From the NCBI RefSeq assembly GCF_014641615.1, contig NZ_BMIB01000002.1, positions 248,001 through 312,000 of the forward strand: DNA of 64,000 nt, in the 5' to 3' direction. The translations under genes were made by a program, and so were the position numbers. The notes beneath the pieces were generated by a model. It was given only the letters and a program-made list of their open reading frames with translations. It ran no database searches and had not been told where the DNA came from. Numbering within the stretch: position 1 is the first letter of the stretch; every line of letters begins with the position of its first letter. This document shows positions 43,478 through 53,370 of this stretch, in pieces. This stretch comes from Filimonas zeae. GTDB lineage: Bacteria; Bacteroidota; Bacteroidia; Chitinophagales; Chitinophagaceae.

Positions 43478-44236
43478 TTACTTGTCCAGCCACTCCTTAA
43501 ATACCGGCACTTTTTCACGGCTAACCATTATTTCACGCTGCGGATCGCGCTTCAGCACTATCCGCAGCTTGCTGCCGGAATAGTTTTGAATACTATCTAT
43601 ACTGCCGGCATGAATAATATGCTGGCGGTTTACGCGGAAAAACTCTTCGGGGTTTAATTGCTCTTCCAGTTCTTCCATGGTAAGGCTGATGGGCAGCTGG
43701 TTACCATCTTTTAATACCAGATAAGTAATGGTATGCGAATAGTGAATAAAATCAACCTCCGATACATTCACCGTTTTATACCCATCCCTGAAGGGTATCA
43801 TAAACCGGGTGCGGTACGCAGGCTGCTTTTTATTCACCAGTTCCAGCAGTTGCTGTACCAATACATTGGCATCCTGCGGCTCTTTAGCCACATTCACTTT
43901 TGCCAGTGCCTGTTGCAGATCATCTTTCTCAACCGGCTTTAGCAGGTAATCCAGGCTGTTTACTTTAAAAGCCCTTACCGCATACTCATCATACGCAGTG
44001 GTAAATATAACCGGGCAGGGCACATGTACTTTGGGAAAAATATCAAAGCTTAAACCATCTGCAATACGTATATCCATCAGCGCCACATCCGGCGCTTCAT
44101 TTTCCTGAAACCATGCCACACTGCCGGTAACCGTATCCAGCGTAGCCACCACCTCAATAGTGGCATCTATTTCTGCCAGCAGCTTTTTCAGGCGTAATAT
44201 ATTGGGCCTTTCGTCTTCTATAATTACTACACGCAT
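43478..44236 (-). CDS. LytTR-family response regulator
   Basis: 252 residues. The receiver domain has EDERPNILRLKKLLAEIDA at the N-terminus, the phospho-acceptor Asp in APDVALMDIRIADG near residue 55, and the conserved Lys in SLDYLLKPVEKDD near 108. The LytTR DNA-binding domain follows a Gln/Pro-rich linker (FMIPFRDGYKTVNVSEVDFI, LPISLTMEELEEQLNPEEFF, RVNRQHIIHAGSID). It starts 10 bases after the kinase stop and closes an operon that begins with the RND efflux genes, so efflux control is the likely job. Confidence 0.93.
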   Translation of the reverse strand: MRVVIIEDERPNILRLKKLLAEIDATIEVVATLDTVTGSVAWFQENEAPDVALMDIRIADGLSFDIFPKVHVPCPVIFTTAYDEYAVRAFKVNSLDYLLKPVEKDDLQQALAKVNVAKEPQDANVLVQQLLELVNKKQPAYRTRFMIPFRDGYKTVNVSEVDFIHYSHTITYLVLKDGNQLPISLTMEELEEQLNPEEFFRVNRQHIIHAGSIDSIQNYSGSKLRIVLKRDPQREIMVSREKVPVFKEWLDK

Positions 44237-44246
44237 GTTGGTTGGG

Positions 44247-45347
44247 TTACAGATTAACTAATGGCAGTTTAACTACAAACTGCTGATCTACCTCTTCCAC
44301 AATTACTTCCTTTTCAAAAAGCAGTGCATACCGCTCTTTAATATTCGCCAGCCCCAGCCTGGTAGACGGCAGTGCATGCGGTATCAGCTGAATAGAATTG
44401 CTTACTACCAGATTGCCCTCTGCATCGTCATAAATACGGACATATAAAGGCTGCTGTGCAGAGGCAATATTGTGTTTAATAGCGTTTTCGATAAGTAACT
44501 GCAGCGTAATAGGCGGAATACCTTTTTCCATGCTGTGGGGTGATACGCTGGTTTGAATGATTACGTTTTCGCCATGGCGTATCTCTATCAGGAAAATGTA
44601 AGACTGAATAAAATTCAACTCCTGCTGCAGGCTTATAACATCGTTATTGAGGTTGGAGATCATATACCGGTATACGCGCGACAACTTTTCCAGAAAGGAC
44701 GTAGCCAAACGGGCATCTTCTTCAATTAATACCGATAGTGTACTGAAGTTGTTGAACAGAAAATGCGGATCCAGCTGTAGTTTCAATGATTGCAGCTGTG
44801 CCTGCATAGCCGTTTCTTTCAGCGCGGCGGCATGCAGTTGCAGCTGCGCAGCCTCTACCATAGAGTTTTTCCAGCGGCGCAGAAAATAGCTACCAGTATG
44901 TACTGAGTTAAGGAGAATAGCCACCAGCATAGATACCGACACAAACTGCCACTCTTCCATCTGATCTTCTTCTGTAAACTCAGCCGGCTTATCTATAAAC
45001 CGTATAATTACAAAATCAAATGCTTTCAAAAATATAAATACCGCCAGCAGCACTGCTGCAAACTGAGTAAAAAAACGGCGCAGGGGCCAGGTTTCCCAGG
45101 GCATTACCTTATCCAGCCAGCGGGTAGAGGTAAGACTGCTTTCTGTAATAAGCCAGCTGATAATAAGCCCTATAAAAAGCTCCAGCACCAACCGCTCTGC
45201 AGGTGCGTTGGCCAGAAAAGTCCAGTACCTGCTAAAGGGGTTAATAACATAGAAAACAACAGTATACACCACATACACCAGCGGTACAATTACAATGCGG
45301 TAATTGCGGTTAAACGTTTTGTCTTTTCCGGGGCGAAACTCTGTCAT
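44247..45347 (-). CDS. Sensor histidine kinase, LytS/YpdA type (His_kinase family)
   Basis: 366 residues with four N-terminal membrane segments (VPLVYVVYTVVFYVINPF, LELFIGLIISWLITES, FAAVLLAVFIFLKAF, VSVSMLVAILLNSV), a coiled linker QLQLHAAALKETAMQAQLQS, the phospho-acceptor LKLQLDPHFLFNNFSTLSVL with His near residue 197, and a C-terminal ATPase half with LLIENAIKHN and RLGLANIKERY. It pairs with the LytTR regulator that follows. No large extracytoplasmic sensor is present, so it senses through the membrane part. Confidence 0.92.
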   Translation of the reverse strand: MTEFRPGKDKTFNRNYRIVIVPLVYVVYTVVFYVINPFSRYWTFLANAPAERLVLELFIGLIISWLITESSLTSTRWLDKVMPWETWPLRRFFTQFAAVLLAVFIFLKAFDFVIIRFIDKPAEFTEEDQMEEWQFVSVSMLVAILLNSVHTGSYFLRRWKNSMVEAAQLQLHAAALKETAMQAQLQSLKLQLDPHFLFNNFSTLSVLIEEDARLATSFLEKLSRVYRYMISNLNNDVISLQQELNFIQSYIFLIEIRHGENVIIQTSVSPHSMEKGIPPITLQLLIENAIKHNIASAQQPLYVRIYDDAEGNLVVSNSIQLIPHALPSTRLGLANIKERYALLFEKEVIVEEVDQQFVVKLPLVNL

Positions 45348-45404
45348 TTTCTATGTGCATTATTTATGGCAAGCATTGTTAAAGATAGCAATTAACTACG
45401 TTAG

Positions 45405-46820
45405 CTATTTCCAGCCACCGCCCAACGCACGATACAGTTCTACCGTGGCGCTCAACTGATCTCTTTTCAGCGAGGCCAGATCCAGCTCGCTCTGTAACGC
45501 GTTGCTTTGTGCCGTAATTACTTCCAGATAATCAGCCATACCATTCTGAAACAACAGGGTGGCATTTTGGGTAGCACTTTTCAGCTTCTCTACCCGTTGG
45601 CTGGTAAAAACAGACTGCTGCTGCAGCTTCTCTATTTTCACCAGCGCATCACTCACCTCCTGCACCCCGGTTACTACCGACCGCTGAAATTCGATAGCAC
45701 TCTTCTGCCAGTCAATCTTTGCCTTTTCCCAGTCTGTACGCAATTTCCTGCGCTGAAATACAGGTTGGGTGAGACTGCCCCCTATTGTTTCAAAAAGGCT
45801 GCCCGGTATGTTAAACCAGTTGTTTGCTTTGAAGGAGTTTACCCCTACGCCTGCCGTAATATTCAGGGCAGGATACATGGAAGCTTCTGCCACGCCCACC
45901 CGTGCATTGGCTGCTTTTACCGCCAGTTCTGCCGCATGTATATCGGGCCGGTGAGTAAGCAGTGCAGCAGGCACGCCTGCCGCTGCAACCGTATCAACCG
46001 TTACCTGCTGCAGGTGTATACGGGCCACGGTACCCGGCATAGCACCGGCCATGGTTTGCAGCGCATTTTCCTGCAGGGTTAACTGCTGCTCTATCTGTGG
46101 CACCAGTGCCTGCGCCACGCGCAGCTGTGCCTCTGTTTGTTCAATAGCCAGGTTGGTAATCCGGCCCGAGCTGTATTGCAGCCGCATAATGCGCAGCGTA
46201 CTATCGGTTAAAGCCACATTACGCAGTGCTATTTCTTTCTGGGTATCCAGCATAAGCAGGTTATAATACCCCTGCGCTACCTGGCTTACCACTCTGGTTC
46301 TTACTGCTTTGGCCGCTTCGGCAGTTTGCAGGTAATCGGCCAGTGCCGCTTCTTTCAGGTGGCTTATTTTGCCCCAGGCAATTGCCTCCCAGGTAAGGTT
46401 TAAACCGGCACTGTAATCATCCATATACCGGGTGCCTATAAACTGCTCGCTCAGCGAGCCGTTTAAACTGTTTTTAGAAGGCCAGTTACGCGTGGCCGTT
46501 ACCTGCAGGTTCAGCTCCGGCAGATTGCCCAGCTTTGCATTGTGCAGGGTTTGCCCGGCCGTTTCTATATTCTTCAGCGCTATCTGCACATCAAAATTTT
46601 TAGCCAGGGCGCTATCTATCAGTTGTAGCAGCACCGCATCTTTAATAAAGGAATGTACCGGCAAAGCGGCTATTCCCGCAGAATCGGTACCGGCGGCAGT
46701 GTTGCCCCGGTACTGTGCAGGCATGTCGGTAGCGGGTCTGGAAAACTCCTTCCCCACGCGGCAGGCATTCAGGCCCGCCGCAATTACCACACAGCCCGCT
46801 GCATATATCAGTTTATTCAT
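45405..46820 (-). CDS. RND efflux outer-membrane lipoprotein (NodT/OprM-like TolC family)
   Basis: 471 residues. A lipobox Cys follows IYAAGCVVIAAGLNAC. The TolC-family repeats are present in two halves: FIKDAVLLQLIDSALAKNFD, QIALKNIETAGQTL and LLTHRPDIHAAELAVKAAN, ARVGVAEASMYPALNITAG, the H-R-P-D-I motif being diagnostic. It forms the outer-membrane duct of the tripartite pump and follows the RND gene by 21 bases in the same operon. Confidence 0.93.
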   Translation of the reverse strand: MNKLIYAAGCVVIAAGLNACRVGKEFSRPATDMPAQYRGNTAAGTDSAGIAALPVHSFIKDAVLLQLIDSALAKNFDVQIALKNIETAGQTLHNAKLGNLPELNLQVTATRNWPSKNSLNGSLSEQFIGTRYMDDYSAGLNLTWEAIAWGKISHLKEAALADYLQTAEAAKAVRTRVVSQVAQGYYNLLMLDTQKEIALRNVALTDSTLRIMRLQYSSGRITNLAIEQTEAQLRVAQALVPQIEQQLTLQENALQTMAGAMPGTVARIHLQQVTVDTVAAAGVPAALLTHRPDIHAAELAVKAANARVGVAEASMYPALNITAGVGVNSFKANNWFNIPGSLFETIGGSLTQPVFQRRKLRTDWEKAKIDWQKSAIEFQRSVVTGVQEVSDALVKIEKLQQQSVFTSQRVEKLKSATQNATLLFQNGMADYLEVITAQSNALQSELDLASLKRDQLSATVELYRALGGGWK

Positions 46821-46841
46821 TTTCTTTTTTTTGAATCTTAC

Positions 46842-49800
46842 TTACGCATGTGCTGTTTTCACATCTATATCGCCCGAAGGTTTCTCCTGCTTTTTTCCAG
46901 ATACTTTTTCCTGCAGGTACTGGAATACAATAAACAACACCGGTATAATAAATACACCCAGTATTACCCCGGTTAACATACCACCGGCAGTACTGATACT
47001 GATGGAGTGGTTGCCCTGTGCACTCGGCCCTTTTACCGTAGTAAGCGGTAACAAACCAGCCACAAAAGCCAGCGAGGTCATGATAATGGGCCGCAGCCTC
47101 AGCTTAGCTGCTTCCATAGCTGCGGATACCAGTGTTTTGCCTGCTTTACGGCGCTGCACCGCAAACTCCACAATTAATATGGCGTTTTTAGCCAGCAAAC
47201 CAATCAGCATTACCAGGCCCACCTGTACATAAATATTGTTATCAATACCTGCCAGGCTAATGGCTATAAACACACCCAGCAGACCGGTGGGTATAGAAAG
47301 CAGTACGGCCAGTGGCAGTATATAACTTTCGTACTGCGCTGCCAGCAGAAAGTATACAAACACCAGGGCCAGCGCAAATATGAACACCATCTGACTGCCC
47401 GATTCTTTTTCTTCCCTGGTAAGGCCCGTCCACTCAAAGCTGTAACCCGCAGGCAGTTTGGTGGCTGCCAGCTGCTCTACCGCTTTAATAGCATCGCCCG
47501 TACTGTAACCGGGGCGCGGCATTGCGTTAACAGCAATGGCGTTGAACAGGTTAAAACGGTTCATGGTTTCTGGCCCGTATACGCGTTTAAGCGTTACCAG
47601 GCTGTTTACGGGCACCATATTGCCCTGATTGTTTTTTACAAACATGCCTTCCAGGCTGGCAGGGTTGTTACGCGTTTCTGCGCTTGCCTGCACCATTACC
47701 CGGTAGTATTTACCAAAGCGGTTAAAATCGCTCGCCTGGCTGCTGCCGTAGCTGGTTTGCAGATTACTCATGAGATCGCTTACGCTTACGCCCAGCTGTT
47801 TGGCTTTTACCGCATCCACTTCCAGCTGGTACTGCGGAAAATCGGCCCGGAACATGGTAAACGCCATAGCTACTTCCGGCAACTCCATCATCTGGCCTAT
47901 AAAACGGTTAGCCGTTTCGCTGAATTTTTCAACAGCGCCTCCGGTACGGTCCTGCAACTGCAATTCCAAACCGCTGAAATTACCAAAGCCGGGTACCGTA
48001 GGAAAGGTAAACACACTGAAGGTGCCTTCTTTAATACCGCCCAGCAACTGATTCATTACCCCTACAATGGCCTGAATATCCTGCACATCTCCTCTCTCTT
48101 TAATAGGCTTCAGCTTTACAAAACCCATAGCATAAGCCGGGCTGGAACTGTTGCTTAACAGGTTAAAGCCCGAAATAGTAGTGGATGATTCTACCGCGGG
48201 TATGGTACGCAACAACGTATCAGCCTGTTTCAATACCTGTGTGGTACGGTCCAGACCGGCACCCGGCGGTAATGCCAGCGAAAAGGCTACAAAGCTCTGA
48301 TCTTCCTCGGGAATAAAGCCTTTAGGCGTACGGTTCATCATCCATAATGTAGCCAGGGTAACCAGCGCCAGTGCCGCCAGGCTTATCCATTTAAAACGGA
48401 TCATGGTTTTAATACCACCGGTATACTTACGCGTCATGGCGTTAAAGCCATTATTGAAAGCGTTAAAAAAGCGTTGCTTAAAGCCGGCGTTATGTGTACC
48501 TGCCGCGTGGTTGTTTTTTAAAAACAGCGCACACAAAGCAGGGCTGAGCGTAAGGGCATTAAATGCCGATATAAGAATGGCTACCGCCAGTGTAAAGGCA
48601 AACTGCCGGTAAAACACACCGGTAGGCCCTTCCATAAACCCTACGGGTAAAAACACTTCCGTCATTACCAGGGTAATAGAAACAATAGCGCCCGATATCT
48701 CGCTCATGGCACTCATGGTTGCCTGCCGCGCCGGCAAATGCGTCCGTTCCATTTTACTATGCACCGCTTCTACCACCACAATAGCATCATCCACCACAAT
48801 ACCAATAGCCAGCACCAGGGCAAACAACGTAAGCATGTTAATAGAAAAGCCCAGCATTTGCAGGAAGAAGAATGTGCCTACCAGCGATACCGGTACTGCA
48901 ATGGCCGGAATAAGCGTGGAACGGAAATCCTGCAGAAACAGAAACACAATTACAAACACCAGAATAAAGGCCTCTATCAGCGTATGTTTTACCTGATCTA
49001 TAGAAATATCCAGCTGCTCTTTGGTACTCATGGTTACATGGTAACCCATGCCTTTGGGAAAGCTGGCTGCTGCCTTTTTCATCACTTCCTGTATCTGCAC
49101 CTGAATAGCGTTGGCGTTGGAGCCATTTGTCTGGAATACAGCCATGGTAACTGCATCTTCGCCATTTACTTTGTTATCGGTGGTATAGTTGGCTGCCCCC
49201 AGTTCAATACGGGCAACATCTTTCAGGTATAATACAGAACCATCTGCCGCCGCACGTATTACAATGTTCTCGTACTGCTCCGGCTGGTTAAACTTACCGG
49301 TATAGTTAATTACATACGATAGTGGTTCATTACCACCTTCCCCAAACTTACCGGGCGCGGCTTCCAGGCTCTGATCCTGAATGGCCTGCGTAACCTCGGT
49401 GGCTGTTACGTTGTGTGCTGCCAGTTGCGCGGGATTCAACCATACACGCATGGAATAATCCTTGGCACCGAATATCTGCGCCTGGCCCACACCGGGTATA
49501 CGCTTCAGTTCGGGTATAATGTTTATTTTGGCGTAGTTCTGAATAAAGGTTTCGTTATAACGGCTTTTATCCTCACTATACATATCAAGGATCATAATCA
49601 TACCGTTCTGCTGTTTGGTGGTAGCCACCCCTGCCTGCACCACCTCAGCCGGTAACTGACTGGTTACCTGCGCCACACGGTTTTGTACGTTTACCGCCGC
49701 CTGATCCGGATTGGTACCCAGTTTAAAAAACACCGATACGGTAGCCGTACCATCGTTACTGGCGGTAGATTGTATATAAGTCATGTTCTCCACCCCGTTA

Positions 49801-50006
49801 ATAGCCTCTTCCAGCGGGGTTACCACCGAACGGAGTACTGTGGCAGCGTTACCGCCGGGAAAAGTGGCGGTAACCACCACACTGGGGGGAGCAATATCCG
49901 GAAACTGGGTAACCGGTAACCGGGTAACACCTACTATACCCAGTATTACCAGTATTACAGACAGCACTGTGGCAAGCACAGGCCTTTGTATTATTTTATT
50001 GAGCAT
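46842..50006 (-). CDS. RND multidrug efflux inner-membrane pump (HAE1 type)
   Basis: 1054 residues, the size of AcrB/MexB. It begins IIQRPVLATVLSVILVILGI and shows the HAE1 pattern TFPGGNAATVLRSVVTPLEE, the proton-relay pair in AIGIVVDDAIVVVEAVHSK near residue 410, SALNALTLSPALCA-like ISAFNALTLSPALCALFL near 480, and a second membrane block with VFVYFLLAAQYESYILPLAV. It takes drugs, detergents or other amphiphiles from the periplasm and drives them out with protons. It stands 12 bases after the adaptor gene. Confidence 0.95.
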   Translation of the reverse strand: MLNKIIQRPVLATVLSVILVILGIVGVTRLPVTQFPDIAPPSVVVTATFPGGNAATVLRSVVTPLEEAINGVENMTYIQSTASNDGTATVSVFFKLGTNPDQAAVNVQNRVAQVTSQLPAEVVQAGVATTKQQNGMIMILDMYSEDKSRYNETFIQNYAKINIIPELKRIPGVGQAQIFGAKDYSMRVWLNPAQLAAHNVTATEVTQAIQDQSLEAAPGKFGEGGNEPLSYVINYTGKFNQPEQYENIVIRAAADGSVLYLKDVARIELGAANYTTDNKVNGEDAVTMAVFQTNGSNANAIQVQIQEVMKKAAASFPKGMGYHVTMSTKEQLDISIDQVKHTLIEAFILVFVIVFLFLQDFRSTLIPAIAVPVSLVGTFFFLQMLGFSINMLTLFALVLAIGIVVDDAIVVVEAVHSKMERTHLPARQATMSAMSEISGAIVSITLVMTEVFLPVGFMEGPTGVFYRQFAFTLAVAILISAFNALTLSPALCALFLKNNHAAGTHNAGFKQRFFNAFNNGFNAMTRKYTGGIKTMIRFKWISLAALALVTLATLWMMNRTPKGFIPEEDQSFVAFSLALPPGAGLDRTTQVLKQADTLLRTIPAVESSTTISGFNLLSNSSSPAYAMGFVKLKPIKERGDVQDIQAIVGVMNQLLGGIKEGTFSVFTFPTVPGFGNFSGLELQLQDRTGGAVEKFSETANRFIGQMMELPEVAMAFTMFRADFPQYQLEVDAVKAKQLGVSVSDLMSNLQTSYGSSQASDFNRFGKYYRVMVQASAETRNNPASLEGMFVKNNQGNMVPVNSLVTLKRVYGPETMNRFNLFNAIAVNAMPRPGYSTGDAIKAVEQLAATKLPAGYSFEWTGLTREEKESGSQMVFIFALALVFVYFLLAAQYESYILPLAVLLSIPTGLLGVFIAISLAGIDNNIYVQVGLVMLIGLLAKNAILIVEFAVQRRKAGKTLVSAAMEAAKLRLRPIIMTSLAFVAGLLPLTTVKGPSAQGNHSISISTAGGMLTGVILGVFIIPVLFIVFQYLQEKVSGKKQEKPSGDIDVKTAHA

Positions 50007-50018
50007 AATGTTGTAAGC

Positions 50019-51155
50019 TTATTGTTTGTTGGCTGCCGGCTTAATAACAGCGCCTTCCATAATGGTTTCAATACCTGCGGTTACAATTTTGTCGCCCGCC
50101 TTTAATCCGTCCGTTACAATAAAATTGCCCTCGCTGGAGCCACCGGTAACAATGGTCTGGCGTTTTACTTTATTACTGTCTGCCAGTTGGTACACCATCA
50201 GCTTATCCTGCATTTCCATGGTAGCTGCCTGCGGTACCAGCAATACACCCGTACTCAGTTGTTCAATACGAACCTTACCGGTATTGCCGGAGCGTAAAAA
50301 AGCGGCTGGGTTAGGAAAGGTGGCGCGCAGACTGATAGCAGCGGTAGTTTTATTAAACTGCCCGTCAACCATTTCAATACGCCCCTTATGCGGATACAAT
50401 TCGCCGTTAGACAACACCAGCGATACGGGACGCATGTGCGTTAACTGCTGTTGCAGGTTGCTGCCTGAAGCACCTTTGCTAAAGCGGATAAAATCGTTCT
50501 CGCTCATAGAAAAATAAGCGTATACCTTACTGATATCGCTTAACGTGGTAAGCGCAGCAGCATCGGTACTGCTCACCAGATTGCCTACACGGCGCGGTAT
50601 TCTTCCTATATACCCGCTAACCGGTGCTTTAATCAGCGTAAAATCTACATTCACACGCGAGGCCGCTACGGTTGCTTTAGCCTGCTCTACGTTGGCCTTA
50701 GCTGTTTCCAGCGATGTTAGCGCTGTTTTCAGCTGTATATCAGATACCACTTTGTTTTCGGCCAGTGGTTTCATTTTATCCACTTCCAGGCTGGCGTTGG
50801 CCAGTGCCGCTTCCATGGCATGTAAGGCCGCTATATCCTTATTCAGTTGCTCCTGATAAGGGCGGTCGTTAATTTTAAACAGGTTTTGCCCCGCCTGTAC
50901 AAAACTGCCTTCCTCTACAAAAATCTTATCCAGGTAGCCATTTACCTGCGCTCTTACTTCTACATTCTCTTTTCCTTCCAGCATAGCGGCGTAATCACGC
51001 ACGGTTACCGCACTGGTAGTATCCAGCGCCAGCACCGGCAGTTCAGGCGTTGGCGCAGCCGCCGCCCCGGTATTGGCTTCGCCGGAACGGCAGCCGTTTA
51101 AAAGCGCCCATACAAGTACGGATGATAATAAAAACAGTATTTGACGATTCCTCAT
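50019..51155 (-). CDS. RND efflux periplasmic adaptor lipoprotein (AcrA-like)
   Basis: 378 residues. Lipobox Cys after SSVLVWALLNGC. The membrane-fusion pattern is complete: VRAQVNGYLDKIFVEEGSFV followed by QAGQNLFKINDRPYQ near residue 75, the helical hairpin (DIAALHAMEAALANASLEVD), FTLIKAPVSGYIGRIPRRVG, NLVS and a beta-barrel/MP domain to the end. It links the pump to the TolC-type channel. It is the first gene of a five-gene minus-strand run (adaptor, pump, duct, kinase, regulator). Two direct repeats lie 80-117 bases upstream of the start. Confidence 0.94.
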   Translation of the reverse strand: MRNRQILFLLSSVLVWALLNGCRSGEANTGAAAAPTPELPVLALDTTSAVTVRDYAAMLEGKENVEVRAQVNGYLDKIFVEEGSFVQAGQNLFKINDRPYQEQLNKDIAALHAMEAALANASLEVDKMKPLAENKVVSDIQLKTALTSLETAKANVEQAKATVAASRVNVDFTLIKAPVSGYIGRIPRRVGNLVSSTDAAALTTLSDISKVYAYFSMSENDFIRFSKGASGSNLQQQLTHMRPVSLVLSNGELYPHKGRIEMVDGQFNKTTAAISLRATFPNPAAFLRSGNTGKVRIEQLSTGVLLVPQAATMEMQDKLMVYQLADSNKVKRQTIVTGGSSEGNFIVTDGLKAGDKIVTAGIETIMEGAVIKPAANKQ

Positions 51156-51234
51156 ACAACGATCATCGGAAGGCTTTTTTCACCTTACCGGACACAAATG
51201 TCACCCGCCCCAACCGGCAGAAAATGTGAAAAAC

Positions 51235-51272
51235 GATGAACCGGAAAAACGGGGGGATGAACCGAAAACGGG
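51235..51272. promoter_or_regulatory. 21-bp spaced direct repeats upstream of the RND operon
   Basis: GATGAACCG occurs at 51235-51243 and 51256-51264 in the wider repeat GATGAACCG(G)AAAA(A)CGG. On the minus strand each reads CGGTTCATC. A direct repeat at 21 bp, two helical turns, is the usual architecture of LytTR binding sites, and TCGGTTCAT fits the LytTR consensus at 8 of 9 positions by my reading. It lies between the adaptor gene and the divergent lipoprotein gene. Confidence 0.5.
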
Positions 51273-51318
51273 TGGAAATGGGCCGGAATACCTTAACTTA
51301 CCCATATTATTAAACACT

Positions 51319-52116
51319 ATGCACCGCTTTACCTTATTGGCAGTTCTGCTTACAACAGGCTGCGTGTATACTTCCCAGCCAGACACTCCAACTAAAGCTG
51401 ACACGGCAGCACCTGCTGCCCCGCCTCTGGTTTTAGCCGTAGCCACGCCCAGGCCAGATCTGCATGTACATACAGAAACAGTTCAGCTACCAATAGATGC
51501 CGACGATTATAGCACTTACGAAGGAAAGACCTTTAACAATATGATAGACTACTTTCCTACTCTTTATCGGTATCCGCCCCTTCCCCCGGATAGCTCCTAT
51601 GAACAAAGTGGCATTGCCAAAAGCTTTAAAGATAGTTCGGGCCACATACAACAAATTTCATTCGGAAGCGAAGGAGGTCAGGATGAGTATCATGTTATTT
51701 ACGCCTGGTTTTTGAGTAAAAAAATGACTCCACAGTCCAAAGCGCGCGCTAAAAGGCTGGCAGAAATTTATCGAGCCATCAACAGCATTAAAAACAGGCT
51801 CATGCATGGCGGCACCGGCTTTGGACACACTTACAAAAGAATAGCAGGCTATAGCGCCTATGATGGCTGGCTGTATGCCCAAAACGCACCCCTATATACC
51901 TCCGGCAGGTTTATTGCCGGAAGAAACGTTTACATAGATTCAGTAAAAGCACTTATTAACCGCGAACTTGCCGAACAGCTTCTTATACATGAAGCATCCT
52001 TAGAAGATAAAATAGAAATTCTGCACAAAGCAGATGCACTGGGCCGTTTAATTACCGACAGCTATTACCTGCAGAAGGCTATTGCGTTTACACGGAGTTA
52101 TGGCCCTTACCGGTAA
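51319..52116 (+). CDS. Lipoprotein of unknown function
   Basis: 265 residues from ATG 51319, where a lipoprotein signal begins (MHRFTLLAVLLTTGCVYTS, lipobox Cys near residue 15). An in-frame ATG at 51226 would put 31 polar residues, encoded by the direct repeats, in front of the signal and is rejected. The mature part has a Thr/Pro/Ala linker, then a mixed domain with YEGKTFNNMIDYFPTLYRYP, DEYHVIYAWFLSKKM, AKRLAEIYRAINSIKNRLMH and GGTGFGHTYKRI. No family is recognised. It is divergent from the RND operon and may share its regulatory region. Confidence 0.7.
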   Translation: MHRFTLLAVLLTTGCVYTSQPDTPTKADTAAPAAPPLVLAVATPRPDLHVHTETVQLPIDADDYSTYEGKTFNNMIDYFPTLYRYPPLPPDSSYEQSGIAKSFKDSSGHIQQISFGSEGGQDEYHVIYAWFLSKKMTPQSKARAKRLAEIYRAINSIKNRLMHGGTGFGHTYKRIAGYSAYDGWLYAQNAPLYTSGRFIAGRNVYIDSVKALINRELAEQLLIHEASLEDKIEILHKADALGRLITDSYYLQKAIAFTRSYGPYR

Positions 52117-52474
52117 TGTAATTTCATAGAATCTAAAAATAACTCTACAGCCCTGGCAATAAACCTCTGCATCATGTTTAACAACACAGCAGTTATGATC
52201 TCGAAAATAAAGGTAAATAACCCAAATTGTCAAACAGCCTGGAGACGGATGTGGTAACGATGTATACAAACAAAAAAGCCGGGGTTCCCCGGCTTTAACT
52301 CTTCCATTTATTCAGCAGCACCTATAACTGTATCTCCGTCCAAAACAAAACACATCCCCAGCCGTTATTTATAATATATATCATTAGCCTTATTAATTTC
52401 ACCGTTCAACTTAAACACCATGCTTTACTGGTTATTATCAGATGAAAGGCATTTTTACTATTGCGGGAGTATTA
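52117..52474. other. Intergenic region without a recognised gene
   Basis: 358 AT-rich bases between the lipoprotein gene and the SDR gene, which converge. It contains one terminator hairpin (52272-52296). I see no credible ORF, RNA gene or repeat in the remainder. Confidence 0.6.
52272..52296 (-). terminator. Intrinsic terminator between convergent genes
   Basis: AAAGCCGGG-GTTC-CCCGGCTTT (52275-52296). On the minus strand the stem is followed by T residues (52277-52272), so it can end transcripts from the SDR gene; the plus-strand side is weaker. Confidence 0.75.
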
Positions 52475-53317
52475 CTATTTGAAATCAGTACTCACGCTCA
52501 CACTCTCATACGCAGCCAGTTCCTGCTGCAACGCTTCTATTTTACCTTTTGCCATGTTATAGGAATCTGAACCCAGGAATAAATGCAAGGGCATATTTCC
52601 GCTTTCAGCAACCTGAATCAGCGCTTTAGCAGCCTTTTCAGGATCGCCGGGCTGGTTGCCTACCACCTGTTGCTCGTGTATTACCTCCAGTTCTCTGGCT
52701 TCTTTATAATCGGCTATAGGGTGTTGTGCCAGGCGCAGCGAGCCTTTTAGCAGAAAATTGGTTTTGAAATAACCGGGATATACAATGGTAGCGCTGATGC
52801 CCATAGATTTTACTTCGGCAGAAAGCGCTTCGGTTAAACCGGCTACTGCAAACTTGGTGGCGTTGTAAATACCCCAACCTGGAAATGCCCCCTGAAAGCC
52901 GGCAATGGAGGATATATTAAAAAACGCACCGGCTTTTCTTGCGCGGAAATGAGGCATCACATTACGGATAACATTGATTACGCCAAATACGTTTACATCA
53001 AAATTACCGCGGGCTTCCGCATCACTCAGTTCTTCCAGTGTACCCAGCTGTCCGTAACCGGCGTTGTTTACCACAACGTCTATAGTGCCAAAAGTATTTA
53101 TAATAGCATCTACCGCCTGGGCTACGGCTTTGTTATCGGTAAGCTCTACCTGCAGAGGCAGCAATGCCGCGTTGCCGGCACCCGTTTCCTCCTGCAGACT
53201 TTTTACATCGCGGGTAGTGGCAGCTACGCTGTATCCTTGTTGTAATAATGCTTTTACCAGTGTAAGTCCTAATCCTTTAGAGGCGCCGGTAACCAGCCAT
53301 ACTTTCTTCGTTTCCAT
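52475..53317 (-). CDS. SDR-family oxidoreductase
   Basis: 280 residues. The cofactor motif VWLVTGASKGLGLTLVKALL begins the protein, NNAGYGQLG is near residue 87, ISSIAGFQGAFPGWGIYNATK holds the catalytic Ser, Tyr and Lys near 140-160, and a family-specific region VYPGYFKTNFL follows. It belongs to the classical SDRs of about 280 residues often found in AraC-regulated oxidoreductase units. The AraC gene upstream on the same strand (start 54349, stop 53405) is its likely regulator. Confidence 0.9.
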   Translation of the reverse strand: METKKVWLVTGASKGLGLTLVKALLQQGYSVAATTRDVKSLQEETGAGNAALLPLQVELTDNKAVAQAVDAIINTFGTIDVVVNNAGYGQLGTLEELSDAEARGNFDVNVFGVINVIRNVMPHFRARKAGAFFNISSIAGFQGAFPGWGIYNATKFAVAGLTEALSAEVKSMGISATIVYPGYFKTNFLLKGSLRLAQHPIADYKEARELEVIHEQQVVGNQPGDPEKAAKALIQVAESGNMPLHLFLGSDSYNMAKGKIEALQQELAAYESVSVSTDFK

Positions 53318-53370
53318 AAATTATTTGTTTTGTAATTGATGGTACAAAGTAACTGAGGGATGCCCGGCGG

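Noticed and set aside
51226..51318. Upstream start of the lipoprotein gene
   Set aside because: It would place polar residues encoded by the direct repeats before a clear lipoprotein signal that begins at 51319.
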